From positions 523,215 to 587,214 of the forward strand of contig JANVCC010000013.1 in the NCBI GenBank assembly GCA_025345505.1: a DNA stretch of 64,000 bases, written 5' to 3'. Positions 38,301-48,360 of this stretch are shown piece after piece. Position numbers and translations under genes: made by a program. Position 1 is the stretch's first letter; each line of letters opens with the position of its first letter. The notes below the pieces were generated by a model. It saw only the letters and a program-made list of their open reading frames with translations. It was not told where the DNA came from and searched no databases. Origin of the DNA: Todiramphus chloris collaris (lineage: Eukaryota; Chordata; Aves; Coraciiformes; Alcedinidae).

Positions 38301-39056
38301 AGATGTACAGAGCCAACAGTAGAACCACTTACCAGCACCCGCACCCAGAAATCAGGGGTTACATTTTTGCCCCCAAGGGGCATGTAAAATTTTAAAGACA
38401 CACAGGAAAGTGGCAGAGACAGCTTCTGCACACAAAATATTAGACCTAACCACAGTGAATATGGCCCTGCAGGTACCTGGAGCCCAGGTGTGCCCATAAG
38501 CCACAAAAATCATTCTGAATCCCTTCCAGCTCCCAAAAGAGTTTTCCCAGCATATGTGACAACCACAACATAAGCTTGCCCTAGGATTGACAAAGCAGAT
38601 CACATAAAACATGAAGCAACATTTCACGAACCTCCCCTGACTCATAATGCCATTAAGATGTTCATATATGCTTCTTCTGTGACAGGTGGCACCATATGGA
38701 AAGCTCATTATGCTACTCCAGTGTTCCAACCAGAAGCCTCTGGTGCCTGTTTTGGAAGAGGAATTTGCCCATGTTTTGGGGATGGTGTAACCCATCATGA
38801 CCCTCCGCTGCTGTTTGACCTCTCACAAGATCCTTCTGAGATGAATCCTCTATCAGCTGACACTGAGCCCTTGTTCAACGCTGTAACAAGGAGAATAGGA
38901 AAAGCTGTGGAAGAGCATCGCAAGACACTGACTCCTGTCCCACAGCAGCTATCCCCTTACAATAATATATGGAAGCCATGGCTGCAGCCATGCTGTGGCA
39001 CATTCCCGTTCTGCTGGTGTGATGAAGAAAAAAACAGAGCAGACGGCAATACTTAA
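20345..39056 (+). CDS. ARSH: Arylsulfatase, ARSH-like (sulfatase B), ten coding exons
   Basis: This is the tandem paralogue of sulfatase A. Coding exons: 20345-20397, 21270-21410, 22179-22300, 23183-23305, 24806-25229, 26316-26452, 28294-28428, 30944-31106, 32162-32283 and 38686-39056. The joined CDS is 1791 nt (596 aa). All junctions are GT-AG and in phase. Catalytic residues are conserved at +15 relative to sulfatase A: D49/D50, formylglycine cysteine C89 in [13 protein letters not shown]93, K148 and H150 in VGKWHVG, H304, D356/H357 and K381. A membrane hairpin lies near 200-250. The segment FSVKWK through [15 protein letters not shown] most resembles ARSH as I remember it, while the SDHGGSLE motif is also ARSL-like, so the symbol is provisional. 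The N-terminus differs from A: a charged 18-residue lead precedes the hydrophobic stretch NIWLILCLF. The gene is 18.7 kb, against 7.5 kb for A. Confidence 0.92.
21270..21410 (+). CDS. ARSH: Sulfatase B exon 2: hydrophobic signal and Asp pair
   Basis: 141 bp, acceptor ATTTCAG and donor GTAAGA. It encodes [18 protein letters not shown], then [19 protein letters not shown] with D49/D50, and an NDT sequon. Confidence 0.93.
22179..22300 (+). CDS. ARSH: Sulfatase B exon 3: active-site formylglycine exon
   Basis: 122 bp. It encodes [20 protein letters not shown] and [21 protein letters not shown]89 is the formylglycine precursor. Differences from A include IDG in place of IDR and AAV in place of APL just before the cysteine. 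Confidence 0.95.
23183..23305 (+). CDS. ARSH: Sulfatase B exon 4
   Basis: 123 bp. It encodes [20 protein letters not shown], a NET sequon, and [10 protein letters not shown] leading into the GKWH signature. The acceptor is TCTCTAG and the donor GTATGA. Confidence 0.93.
   Translation, partial: AWHPALNGRFSFGMGFLVAFHQMRLLLPEYCSKEVILQHL
24806..25229 (+). CDS. ARSH: Sulfatase B exon 5: catalytic Lys/His and membrane hairpin
   Basis: 424 bp. It encodes KWHVGVNC with K148 and H150, [18 protein letters not shown], two hydrophobic segments, and [16 protein letters not shown]. The hairpin sequence differs from A more than the catalytic flanks do. Confidence 0.95.
26316..26452 (+). CDS. ARSH: Sulfatase B exon 6
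   Basis: 137 bp. It encodes [20 protein letters not shown] with active-site H304, and [16 protein letters not shown]. Confidence 0.94.
28294..28428 (+). CDS. ARSH: Sulfatase B exon 7
   Basis: 135 bp. It encodes [15 protein letters not shown] and [12 protein letters not shown] (D356, H357), with an NTT sequon. [10 protein letters not shown] ends the exon. Confidence 0.94.
28961..29200 (-). mobile_element. CR1 3' fragment in a sulfatase B intron
   Basis: A reverse-oriented CR1 tail starts with tagaatcatagaatatc and the 'gttggaagggactc' block, then decays after about 240 bp. It lies in the 28429-30943 intron. The right boundary is approximate. Confidence 0.8.
30919..30931. repeat. C13 homopolymer at a splice acceptor
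   Basis: Thirteen C residues follow an ATTA/TTAA repeat (about 30898-30916) and form most of the pyrimidine tract for the acceptor of sulfatase B exon 8 (exon start 30944). Confidence 0.9.
30944..31106 (+). CDS. ARSH: Sulfatase B exon 8
   Basis: 163 bp. It encodes [15 protein letters not shown] with active-site K381, and [16 protein letters not shown]. The donor is GTACAA. Confidence 0.94.
31385..31454. repeat. CAAA/CAA-rich simple sequence
   Basis: An A-rich tract with irregular CAAA, CAAAA and CAA units in the intron between sulfatase B exons 8 and 9. Confidence 0.85.
32162..32283 (+). CDS. ARSH: Sulfatase B exon 9
   Basis: 122 bp. It encodes [20 protein letters not shown] and [20 protein letters not shown]. 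The donor is GTGAGT. A CR1 fragment begins about 37 bp downstream. Confidence 0.94.
32320..32640 (-). mobile_element. CR1 3' fragment just after sulfatase B exon 9
   Basis: Reverse-oriented CR1 tail with atcatagaatcatag, 'gtccaaccctgcc' and 'ccctttcagggaag' signatures. It fades out near 32640. It sits close to the exon 9 donor without disturbing it. Confidence 0.8.
33735..34268 (+). mobile_element. CR1 3' portion, + strand
   Basis: CR1 ORF2 C-terminal sequence ('tgcccctgtacttgggtctg', 'gacattgaggtgctggaggg', 'tggatattaggacagatttc') runs to the tail 'ccttaatgattctatga' at about 34268. It has indels and stops. Its 3' end abuts the CpG-rich block. Confidence 0.88.
34310..35140. promoter_or_regulatory. 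CpG-rich block inside the sulfatase B last intron
   Basis: GC and CpG content rise abruptly here, in otherwise AT-rich surroundings. The core, roughly 34380-34660, is dense in CpG. A GC-box-like CCCGCCCC at 34388-34395 directly precedes a CCAAT motif (34394-34398). A perfect 24-bp tandem duplication lies at 34554-34601. This looks like a CpG-island promoter, but no downstream exon is apparent on either strand. Alternatives are an enhancer, a GC-rich insertion or an assembly artefact. Confidence 0.45.
34554..34601. repeat. Perfect 24-bp tandem duplication
   Basis: Two identical, adjacent 24-bp copies starting gccaccggccaacc. Each contains three CpG dinucleotides or more across the junctions. 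The copies sit inside the CpG-rich block. Confidence 0.95.
38686..39056 (+). CDS. ARSH: Sulfatase B terminal coding exon
   Basis: It begins [13 protein letters not shown], continues through [20 protein letters not shown] and [18 protein letters not shown], and ends with TAA at 39054-39056 after a short polar tail. The phase matches exon 9. Confidence 0.95.
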
Positions 39057-39315
39057 ATACTAAAATCAGACTACAGTTAACTTTAAAAAAGCTGATAGGT
39101 TTTGTATTAACATGACTTCAAGCCATACGGAGACACGGGTCAGATTACACTGGAATAACTAAAAGGATGTTATTGGTGCTTTTTATTCAACCTCTTCTCT
39201 TAAGCACAGAAATTCAGTAAGCCTAAAAAAAAATTAATGTGCTCCAAACATACTCCACCTATGGGTTACCTATATAATCTATCCCTCAAGTGCATAATTC
39301 TGCATCAGATACACA

Positions 39316-39565
39316 AATAAACAAAGAAAAATTTCTTTCCGTGCTGATTTTCAATTCAAGTAAATCATGAATGATAAGAAAGGAAACTTTAGCTGCAGCT
39401 GTTTATACAGGTAATATGCTTGTTAGGGCAACAGGACTGAGCCTAGGAGGGGAACTCTATTCAGGCCTCATCTTTTTTAATGAAAAAAACTGTCCTGTGT
39501 TTTAAAGCACAATTGCACATTTAATTTGGAAACGTGCTAAAACACATTTGCCTCTAAGAAATAAA
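39316..39565 (+). terminator. Poly(A) signals of sulfatase B
   Basis: Canonical AATAAA hexamers occur at 39316-39321 and 39560-39565, about 260 and 500 nt after the stop. Which is used cannot be told from the sequence. Confidence 0.5.
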
Positions 39566-39566
39566 C

Positions 39567-42500
39567 ACCTAGTAATTTACAGCCATTTTTTTGCCTCATA
39601 TGTACATTCATTTATCTATCATGTGAGAATTCCCAGGCAAAAATGAACTGACAAGCATGTTTTAAAAATTAGGTAGCTAAAGTTATCAGCTCAAGTCCAG
39701 CTTGAGTGAAGTATCAAGCTATTCTGAAATCCTAAACCACAACAGTTCCTACTGACATACATTTTCCACATGTTTAAGTCATCTCACTTGCGAGAGCATT
39801 GAAAATCATCACCCAGCTGCCTTGACAAGATAGGTCCCAAATTTCACCATCTGTGAGACCAGTTCTTAAGCTGCATGTCCCACTTCAGAGATAATTCTCC
39901 TGATTTCCTATGGGTGCTATTATGTCCCATGAAAAATGTGCTTTGTTTTGTGAGACAGCACTTTGGTTTTAGTAGGAGGTGTTAAAAAATCCACTGCACA
40001 CACTAATCACTTCAGCACACAGGTCATCTTCTCCAAGCCAAACAAGTGTCAGCACTCTGTGCAGTCGTTAGGTAAAGGGAGGGAATTAAAATATCTAATC
40101 CTCTCTAGCTACCCTCAGGTGAAATAAATTCCTCTCTCAATATATAATCCTAACTATGCTTTTGCCATGCTCTTACAGGGGTTTTGTGTCAAATCCAATT
40201 TTTAAGTGGAGGTACCTGCATTTTCTTCTTTAAAAAAAAAAAAAAAAAGTAGATTGTGTGTCACAGACTCAAGATGCACACTTATAAGCCTTCCTGGACA
40301 CTGTATATTCACTCCTCCCACATGGCTAAAGACCACCAAGATTTTAGAAGTAACAAGGGACAGTCTAAGCAGCACAACAGGTGCTTTAGGTGACTTGTTT
40401 CCTTAAAGCCAGCCACCTTGCAGAACCACACCAGCACAACTCTCCTCAGCACCAAGGTTGTCTCTGTGTCATTTTTTACCTTTTAGAAATGGGAGGAGGT
40501 AGGACAGCTCACTGCAGCCGATAAACCCAGAGCAGCACATTGTGTTCTCAGCTTGTAAGCTCCAACAGCCCGTCCCAGCCCTTTCACCAGCCTCAGGACA
40601 AAAGAGGGCAGTATGTCTGCCCATACTATGAACCTTTTGCAGTGTTTTCGGGCAAGCTCCTGACTTAGGCCTCTGATGTGTTATGTCACTGGTGTGATAA
40701 GTCGCTATGTTATTTTCCTCTAAACAGCACAGGTTGTGACCATGAGGCAGCACCAAACACAAGTCTCCAAAAAGCTGACTGGGCATTTCTTCAGGTGACC
40801 TCTAAAAGGTCACCAAGCAAATTACGTGGAAATTGTTCCACATAAATCAAAGGGCTAATGTGACGACTGATAGGACACATCAATGTCAGACTTGACAGTA
40901 GTATCTAAAAATACATTTGTTCTTACTGCATGATAGCATTTACATCCACATCAGCATTGCTAAGAACTTGTCAGAAGATTTGACATTTTTCTGCGGCTGA
41001 CAGGGATTGAAACCAGAGCCAGCTGCATTTCACTGGATTCATGCAGAAAGAAAAGAGCATAAAAGCCAGTTTGGCCTATTCAGAGATGGAGGAGAAAACT
41101 TATTGCTCAGTGGGGAACAAAGCCAAGAGCTGTTCTCTAGAGTCAAGCCAGTCAGCTCAGCAACATCTACATTGTCAGTTAAGCATGAGGATAAGCTTCT
41201 TCTCAGTTTACCTCACTACCCTCCCCACTCACCCACCCCATTTATACACAAGAACATGCCTAGTCACCAATGAGGACATGATTAGAGCAGTGTACCAAGG
41301 AGGGGAAGGTGTTCAAGCACCCATGAAGCATGTAAGCATAGCTCCAAGGTCCCACTGACAGACTAAGAAGCTTGCTACATTAGCAAACCCCCTGAAATCC
41401 ATCCCCAAGCACTGTGTGAACACTTTCAACCCAAGTTTAAAACCAGGCTAAGAGCTAGCAATGTAAGCAGAGGGTATTTGCATCGGCTTATACCATGCCC
41501 ACCATGCAAGTCTGCCCTTCACCTCACAGGAATAAAAAAATCCCCCCATATAAAAGTAAACAGAAATTTGTGCAAAACTTCACTCCTCTGAAAATGTCAT
41601 ACAGAGTCAGACACTAAGGGCTCACATGAATGTATGTGCTGCCTTCCTGACATCCAAAACACAGACAACTTCATCTGTGGCATCTGCAGAAAGCCAGAGG
41701 GGCTTTTGGGCAGGAGGCAGGAGAAACAGGGCTGGCAGCGTAAAGAAACTGTCTTTTGTGAAGTAGCTGTTAGAGTCCTCAACCAGGCAGAGAGAGATGA
41801 AGAAGAGGGGAGATGGTGTGCACAGAGGTAATCCGCAGGGGACACAGAGAACAAAGTAATGGGAAATGACCAAATAGGATGCACATTGTCACTTCAAAAA
41901 ATGTGGGAGGCAGGAGGGAAGGCTATTTTCCATCCTAAACTCCTTTCACTGTCTAAAGCTAAATGTTAAAAGATGCAGACTTTGAGGAGACAGTGGGAAG
42001 CAGGGGAAAGAGGTAAATTCTTCCACTTGTTTCCTGTGGATTCCAGCCATGCAGTCATTGCTGATCTCTTCATCTGTACACACTCTAATCAGGCCATGCA
42101 GGACCTGCACAAGCTAGTATTCTAATCTCCAGGGAAATGTATATTCCCCATAATGCAGGTGAATCTAATATCACACTTAAGAGTTGTCCTGGGGTACACT
42201 TCCATACAAAATACAAAATACATTAAATAGGTGAAAAGGTGTTGCAAAAACTGTTTGCATTTGAATAATAATGAAAGAAAGAAACTCTTAAGTCAGTTAC
42301 CTAGGTTTGTTGGAAAAAAGAAAAGGATCTATAATCTTGCAAAATCTATGACTATAAGAATAAAAGCTAAATTATATGCTTGCTCCCTTCTTTTCTCTCT
42401 CCCTTCGTAGAAATGAAATGGCCCATTGGGAAAACCTGAGACAACTGGCAAATCTCCAAGCCACAGGTAACCATAGGAGAATGTGCCTACACATGGTTAA

Positions 42501-45500
42501 ATCTAGACACCATAGAGAGGGAAGCATTACTCTGTAACAACTGAAGTTTGTTCTTACTGAAAGAGCTGTGGCTCAACTGTGTAAATGTTTGACATTCACG
42601 TTGTATGAATCTGGCTTCCATCTAAATAGTTTGATCGTTATTAAATGACATTTGGAATCGCTGCATTAGACTGATTCAACAAAAGCAATTGTCGAGTCTC
42701 ACAGCAGTGAGACAATAAGCTTCTCAGAGACCTTACTTCACCATGTTTAAATATCAGATGCATTGCTTGGCTCCCTCCTGGGACCCAAGGGAATGCCAGC
42801 GCATGGATCACAAGATCCCATCATTTGAGGATGCAAATTAATTGTGGAACAGATAAGCTGAGAAAAGCAATCTGAGCTCAAAGTTTATCCAGCTTGAAAT
42901 TCCTCAGGACTCCGAGTATATTTGAGAAGCATTTACATAAATAACCAAAAAGGAGTATGTATCAAAATCCTTTGCTCACTGCCAGACTGTAGGTTAAAAT
43001 ACACACACATATATCTATAGTAGTGAACTGAATAAAGTATTGGAGGATTTTTGAAGATTGTTTTGATTGTAATTTTACATCTGAACAACCCTCTAAAAAG
43101 AAAATTTATTAAAAACCTAGTATCTCTTTGAAATACCATATTACAGCATTGAGTTTTTTGGAAAGCAAGAAAAAAGATATTAAAAAAGAAGCTCAGACCC
43201 ACATTTCTGAGATAAAAGAGTATACTACAGGTTCCAAATAACCCTGTCTTCTGTTCTGCTATTTATCTAAAAGCTCTAATTAAACTTGCCAGCTGCATCC
43301 CAGTGTAAAAGTGTGCAAGAAAGCAAACACTTACTGACAAGGTGAAAACGGGAAATTAAGATCAGGTGAAAACATACATAACTATCCTGTGAATGTCCTG
43401 ACATTCTGTCTGAAGATGTAATCTACCTCAGGTAATTGAGACAGGTAATGCCCTCTCAGTTCAGTAATAGAGGGGAATACGAATCCTATTAGTAAAAACT
43501 ACTGCACATCCTTCTGTCTGGTCTTGTGAAAAATCTGGAATATGACCACTGAAACATAAACCAAAATGAGAAGTGTAGTTGACTTTTCCCATTTACCCTA
43601 CAGGGAAGTGAGGCTTGGAGAGTTTACACTGGGGATCTGGACAAAAGAAGCCCGTGACACCTCTGAAAAAGATCAGCTACAAAACAGTTGATTGTTATCA
43701 TGTCTGAACCTTTAAGTATTTTATATCTCTGCTGGCCTCAGCTGTTTGTCACTTTGCCAACATTCACAGAATCTTGTAGATAAGTAAAAAGTGTATAAGG
43801 TTCATCAGATGCTTCCTTACCCTTTCTTAGTTTATCTGAATTCTTTCCTTCTTGATATGCATTGTTGCAGACGATCAGTAGTAAAAAATGAGCCTAGAAA
43901 AAAATTACATGTGATAAGTGGCTCAGAATTGCCACTTGCCACAAGAATCTGGGTTTTATTTTGCTTTGCCTTAGTTTGAGATTTGTATGCTATGCAGGAA
44001 AAGCAGAAATAATTTTCTTCCCCATTCTTGTGTTTTATGTTTCTTTTGTATTGGTTACAGCAGTTACTTGCTGCTCCTTTGTGAAAAGAAAGGGAGTTCT
44101 AATACAACTTGTAGATGATGAATGTTTAAAGGCTTAGAACATCAGTTACAAAATACAGCACTTGATCAGTTTGTGGAAGCTGATGCATTTTTTTAAGAAA
44201 ATAATAAAAGAAGAAATTTCACTATTGAATTCTCAGTGAATTTTGAGATCTGAATAAAATCAACTTTAGTTGGCAAACCTGTTGCTTTCATTTTTGTTTG
44301 TCTCGCAAGTTAGATTTTTTTTTCCCTAAATATTTCCATTTCAAATTCAAGTTTGGAAATTAAAGTCTCATTACATCCTTCTACATTATTAAATACAGTA
44401 AGAAAGACAATTTGGTGCTTACACTGCTCTATGACTCTGTGTGTAACCTTTCCAAATCCTGCCCTTGGCTGCAATGTAGACGAGTAAGCTGAGGCCATTG
44501 TTCACATGGTTTAATAATTCTGCTGCTGGCAACTGAGCCAGACAGAAACTTAAGTATTCTGTGAGAGTTGTTTTGTTTATACAGTTCTAACAGGAGTGGG
44601 AAGACTAACTTTTCTTTTTGCTGTCAGTTACGTGAAAAGATTAAAACTGACAATAAAAAAACCCAAAAAAGCGGTGTTTACTTGAATTAATAAGGACTGC
44701 ATTTTGAGATTTAATGCAGAATGCATCTTGGAGATAAAGATGCCAGTGTTCCTATTATTTTACTCAGTATTTCTGTCGTTTAGGGATTACCTCGATAACA
44801 GAGAAAACCTTAGTAGCAAAAATATTACACCAATTTTCCATGCCTTTTAGAATGTGAACAGGTTTAGAAGCGCAGGTGAAAGCAGGAGGGAGTGGATAAT
44901 GATTATATTCTTCCAGGAGAGAAAAAAATACTAGCAATGTCAGACAGAATATTTGATATTAGCAGATGATACAATAAGTTCATTTTCCCCAATCTTTGGA
45001 AATGCATTCGGAAGTTAATCTGGACTGTAGCTACTTTTTTTTTTTTTTTTCTACAATTCCTCTCTCACTAAAGTGCAACAGGCTTTTTCCTTAATGTCTG
45101 ATAGAAACACAGATGTTCAGTCTGATTAATAAAGCCCTGTCTGCCTCTTTCTACATTTAACATGTGCATGTTCTTCCCCTCCCAAGAAGAATACTTGTGG
45201 CATGTAACATTTTCATTCTGCTTTACTTCACATGTGTCTTATCAGTACTATTAATTTCATCCACTACTAGAGAAAGAGGAAAAAGAAAACCAAGAAGAAA
45301 AAGGAAAAAGGCAAAAGAAAAGGAAGAAGAAAAGGAAGAAGTCAAAGGTCAGGTAGCCAACTGAAAGGTATCTCCATCTGCAGACCTGAGGAAACCTGTT
45401 TCTCTCAGGCAGGGTGGATGTACCATCTCATCCTATATTCAAAGTCAGAACAGTTTAAACTAGCAAAGCAATAGAATCAAATCCATTATGAAGTAAATGG

Positions 45501-46562
45501 GCATGCTGCAGACTTGTTTCTGTTGAACAAGTGCACATTTTCAGGAGCCTACAAACATAAAGCCACCTGCTACTAATCCAGTAATGGATAGAAAAATCAA
45601 GGTAAGAAAGTAACTAAGCTTTTTTTGTTTGGTTGGTTGGTTGATTTATTGTTGTTGTTTTTGTTTTTTTTTTTTTTTTTTCCTGAGTAACAACCTTACA
45701 AAACAGATATGAACTGACTGAACTAGAGAGACAAAGAAAACTTCTTTCACAAGAACAACTCAAATGGAAAAGTCCTTACAAGGCACCAGGCAGTAAGTAA
45801 AGTGGTATTTCAAGAACAACAATCTCCCTTTCCGGTAGGCTCGGAAAGGGCATTAACCCACATGTCTAAAATTTTCAAGAATTTTCCTTGTGGCACCCCC
45901 ACACTCTTTCTTGTTTATACATGAGGAGCACCCAATAAAATTGTTGTATGCCAAATAAAATTACCTCTAAGTCTACTTATGAATAACTCTAAGCACATGA
46001 CAGAAGAAGAATCAGCATTTTTTGTTTTACACACAAGCTGTCCTCTTTAAATACAGAGTCTGTCACCACACAGCAAGAAGTTGGAGTCTGGCTTTCAAAA
46101 TCCTTACAGCTGCTTCTCAGGTCACTAGGGCTTAAACAATACTGACAAAACTCTCAGTCACACACACACGCAGACCAGCTGGTAAAAGACCATTTTAACA
46201 TGTTATATTTTTTTCGTTTACATTTCATTGAGGTTATTATTCTACAGAGTCTTCCAAATTGCCAAAGTGAAAATACATCTTGATTAGGGAGGAATGGGGC
46301 CACCAAAAAGTCTACACTTCTTAACTTTCTTTTACCTGGAGTGATACCACGCTCTAACATGAAAGAAATTCTAGGTGAAGCTTGCTAAGTTTTTTTTCCA
46401 AGTCATGTTTTGACTTTGCAAACCTTGACCCCATGGATCATGGCAACATGCAACTCAAAATGCCCCCCAGACCTACTTGTGGCCTCAACATTTCAGAATG
46501 ATGTCTTGAGATCAAAGATCACTGCAAAAACACAGCATTTTCAAATTCTGGGTTCATTTAGA
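39567..46562. other. Convergent intergenic interval, left part
   Basis: This stretch lies between the 3' ends of sulfatase B and GYG2. It contains an A17 run (40232-40248), T16 (45035-45050), T18 (45664-45681, after GTTG repeats) and a strongly purine-rich + strand tract at about 45268-45350. Several exon-like segments on the + strand (42411-42466, 45545-45601, 45707-45792) have good splice flanks but no recognised homology. No gene is called. Confidence 0.5.
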
Positions 46563-48360
46563 ATCATAGAATATCATAGCATCATAGAATGGTTTGGACT
46601 GGAAGGGAACTCTAAAGGTCATCTAGTCCAAACCCCCTGCAGTGAGCAGGGACATCCTCAACTAGATCAGAATACTCAGAGCCTCATTGAGCCTCACTTT
46701 GAATATCTCCAGGAATGGGGCCTCAACTACCTCCCTGGGAAACCCATTCCAGTGTTCCACCGCCCTCATGGTAAAGAACTTGTTTCTAAGCATCCACTCT
46801 AAATCTACTTTTCTCTAGTTTAAAATCATTGCCCCTCATCCTGTCACTACAGGCCTTTGTAAACAGTCCCTTTCCTGCCTTCTTGTAGGCCCCCTTCAGG
46901 TACTGGAAGGTTGCTATTAGGTCTCCCTGGATCCTTCTCTTCTCCAGGCTGAGCAACCCCAGCTCCATCAGCCTGTCTTTGCAGGAGAGGTGTTCCAGCC
47001 CTCTGATCATTTTTGTGGCCCTCCTCTGGACCTGCTCCATCAGGTCCACATCCCTCCTGTACTCTGGGCTCCAGAGCTGGATGCAGGACTCGAGGTGAGG
47101 TCTCACCAGAGCAGAGCAGAGCAGAGCAGAGGGGCAGAATCACCTCTCCTGATCTGCTGGCCATGCTCCTTTTCATGCAGCCCAGGATGTGATTGGCCTT
47201 CTGGGCTGCAAGTGCACATTGTCTGCTCATGTCTGGCTTCTCGTCCACCAGCACCCCCAAGTCCTTTTGTGCAGGGATGCTTTCTATGACCTCATCTCCC
47301 AGTCTGGGTTGATAGTGAGGATTGTTCCAGCCCAGGTGTAGAACCCTGCACTTCGTCTTGTTAAACCTCATGAGGTTCACATGGGCCCACTTCTCCAGCT
47401 TGTCCAGGTCCATCTGGATGACATCCCATCCCTATGGCATACTGACAGCACCACTCAGCTTGGTATCATCTGCAAACTTGCTGATGGTGCACTTGATCTC
47501 ACTATGTCACTGATAAAAATATTAAACAGTACATGTCCCAGTACGGACCCCTGCAGGATACCACTTGTCACTGCTCTCCATCTGGAATTCAACCCACTGA
47601 CCACTACCCTCTGGATGTGACCATCCAGTCAATTCCTTATCCACTGAACAGTCCACCCATCAAATCCGTATCTCTCCGTCTTGGCAAGTAGGATATTATG
47701 GGGAACTGCATCAAAGGCCTTGCAGAAGCCCAGATAGATCACATCCATAGGTTGTCCCTTGTCTACTGACATGGTCACTTTTTCATAGAAAGCCATTAAG
47801 TTCATCAGTCAGGATTTGCCCTTAGTAAAGCCATGCTGGCTGACTGATCACCTCCTTGTCCTCCATGTGCCTTATCAGATCTTCTAGGAGAGTTTGCTCC
47901 ATGATCTTCCCAGGCACAAAGGTGAGGCTGACAGCTCTGCAGTTTCCAGGGTCCTTCTCTTTTCTACCCTTTTTAAAAATGGGTGCAATGCATCCCTTCT
48001 TCCAGTCACCAGGGACTTCACCTGACTGACAAGACTTTTCAAATATGGAGAGTGGCTTGGCAACTATATCAGCCAATTCTCTCAGGACTCTGGGATGCAT
48101 CTCATCAAGTCCCATAGACTTAAGTATGTACAGGTTCCTCAGGTGGTCACAAACATGATTTTCACAGTGGGAGGGACTTCACCTTGTGACTGGGAGATGT
48201 TTGGAAAAAGGTTGCCAGTGAAGACTGAGGAAAAAAACCATTTGGAACCTCAGCCTTCTCCTCATCTGTTTGTTACTAGCTCACCGTTCTTGCTCTTCAG
48301 GGGGATGTATGTTTTCTTTAGCCTTCCTCTTTTTCATTGATGTATCTAATTTACAAGATT
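46563..48360 (-). mobile_element. CR1 LINE, about 1.8 kb, - strand
   Basis: The 3' tail at about 46563-46640 (repeated 'atcatagaat', then 'aaggtcatctagtccaa') is followed by ORF2 C-terminal and RT sequence on the minus strand. Recognisable pieces include [34 protein letters not shown] and [19 protein letters not shown]. It ends in the endonuclease-RT linker near 48360. Frameshifts and stops throughout make it a dead copy. A pentamer repeat (gagca)n lies at about 47107-47134. Confidence 0.9.

Larger units (their letters stand above)
32284..38685 (+). other. Expanded last intron of sulfatase B
   Basis: This 6.4 kb intron separates exon 9 from the terminal exon; the matching intron in sulfatase A is 141 bp. 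It holds CR1 pieces at 32320-32640 and 33735-34268 and a CpG-rich block at about 34310-35140. The remainder (35140-38685) shows no recognised element. Open frames at 36042-36323 and 37239-37598 have no domain I can name. Confidence 0.7.
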
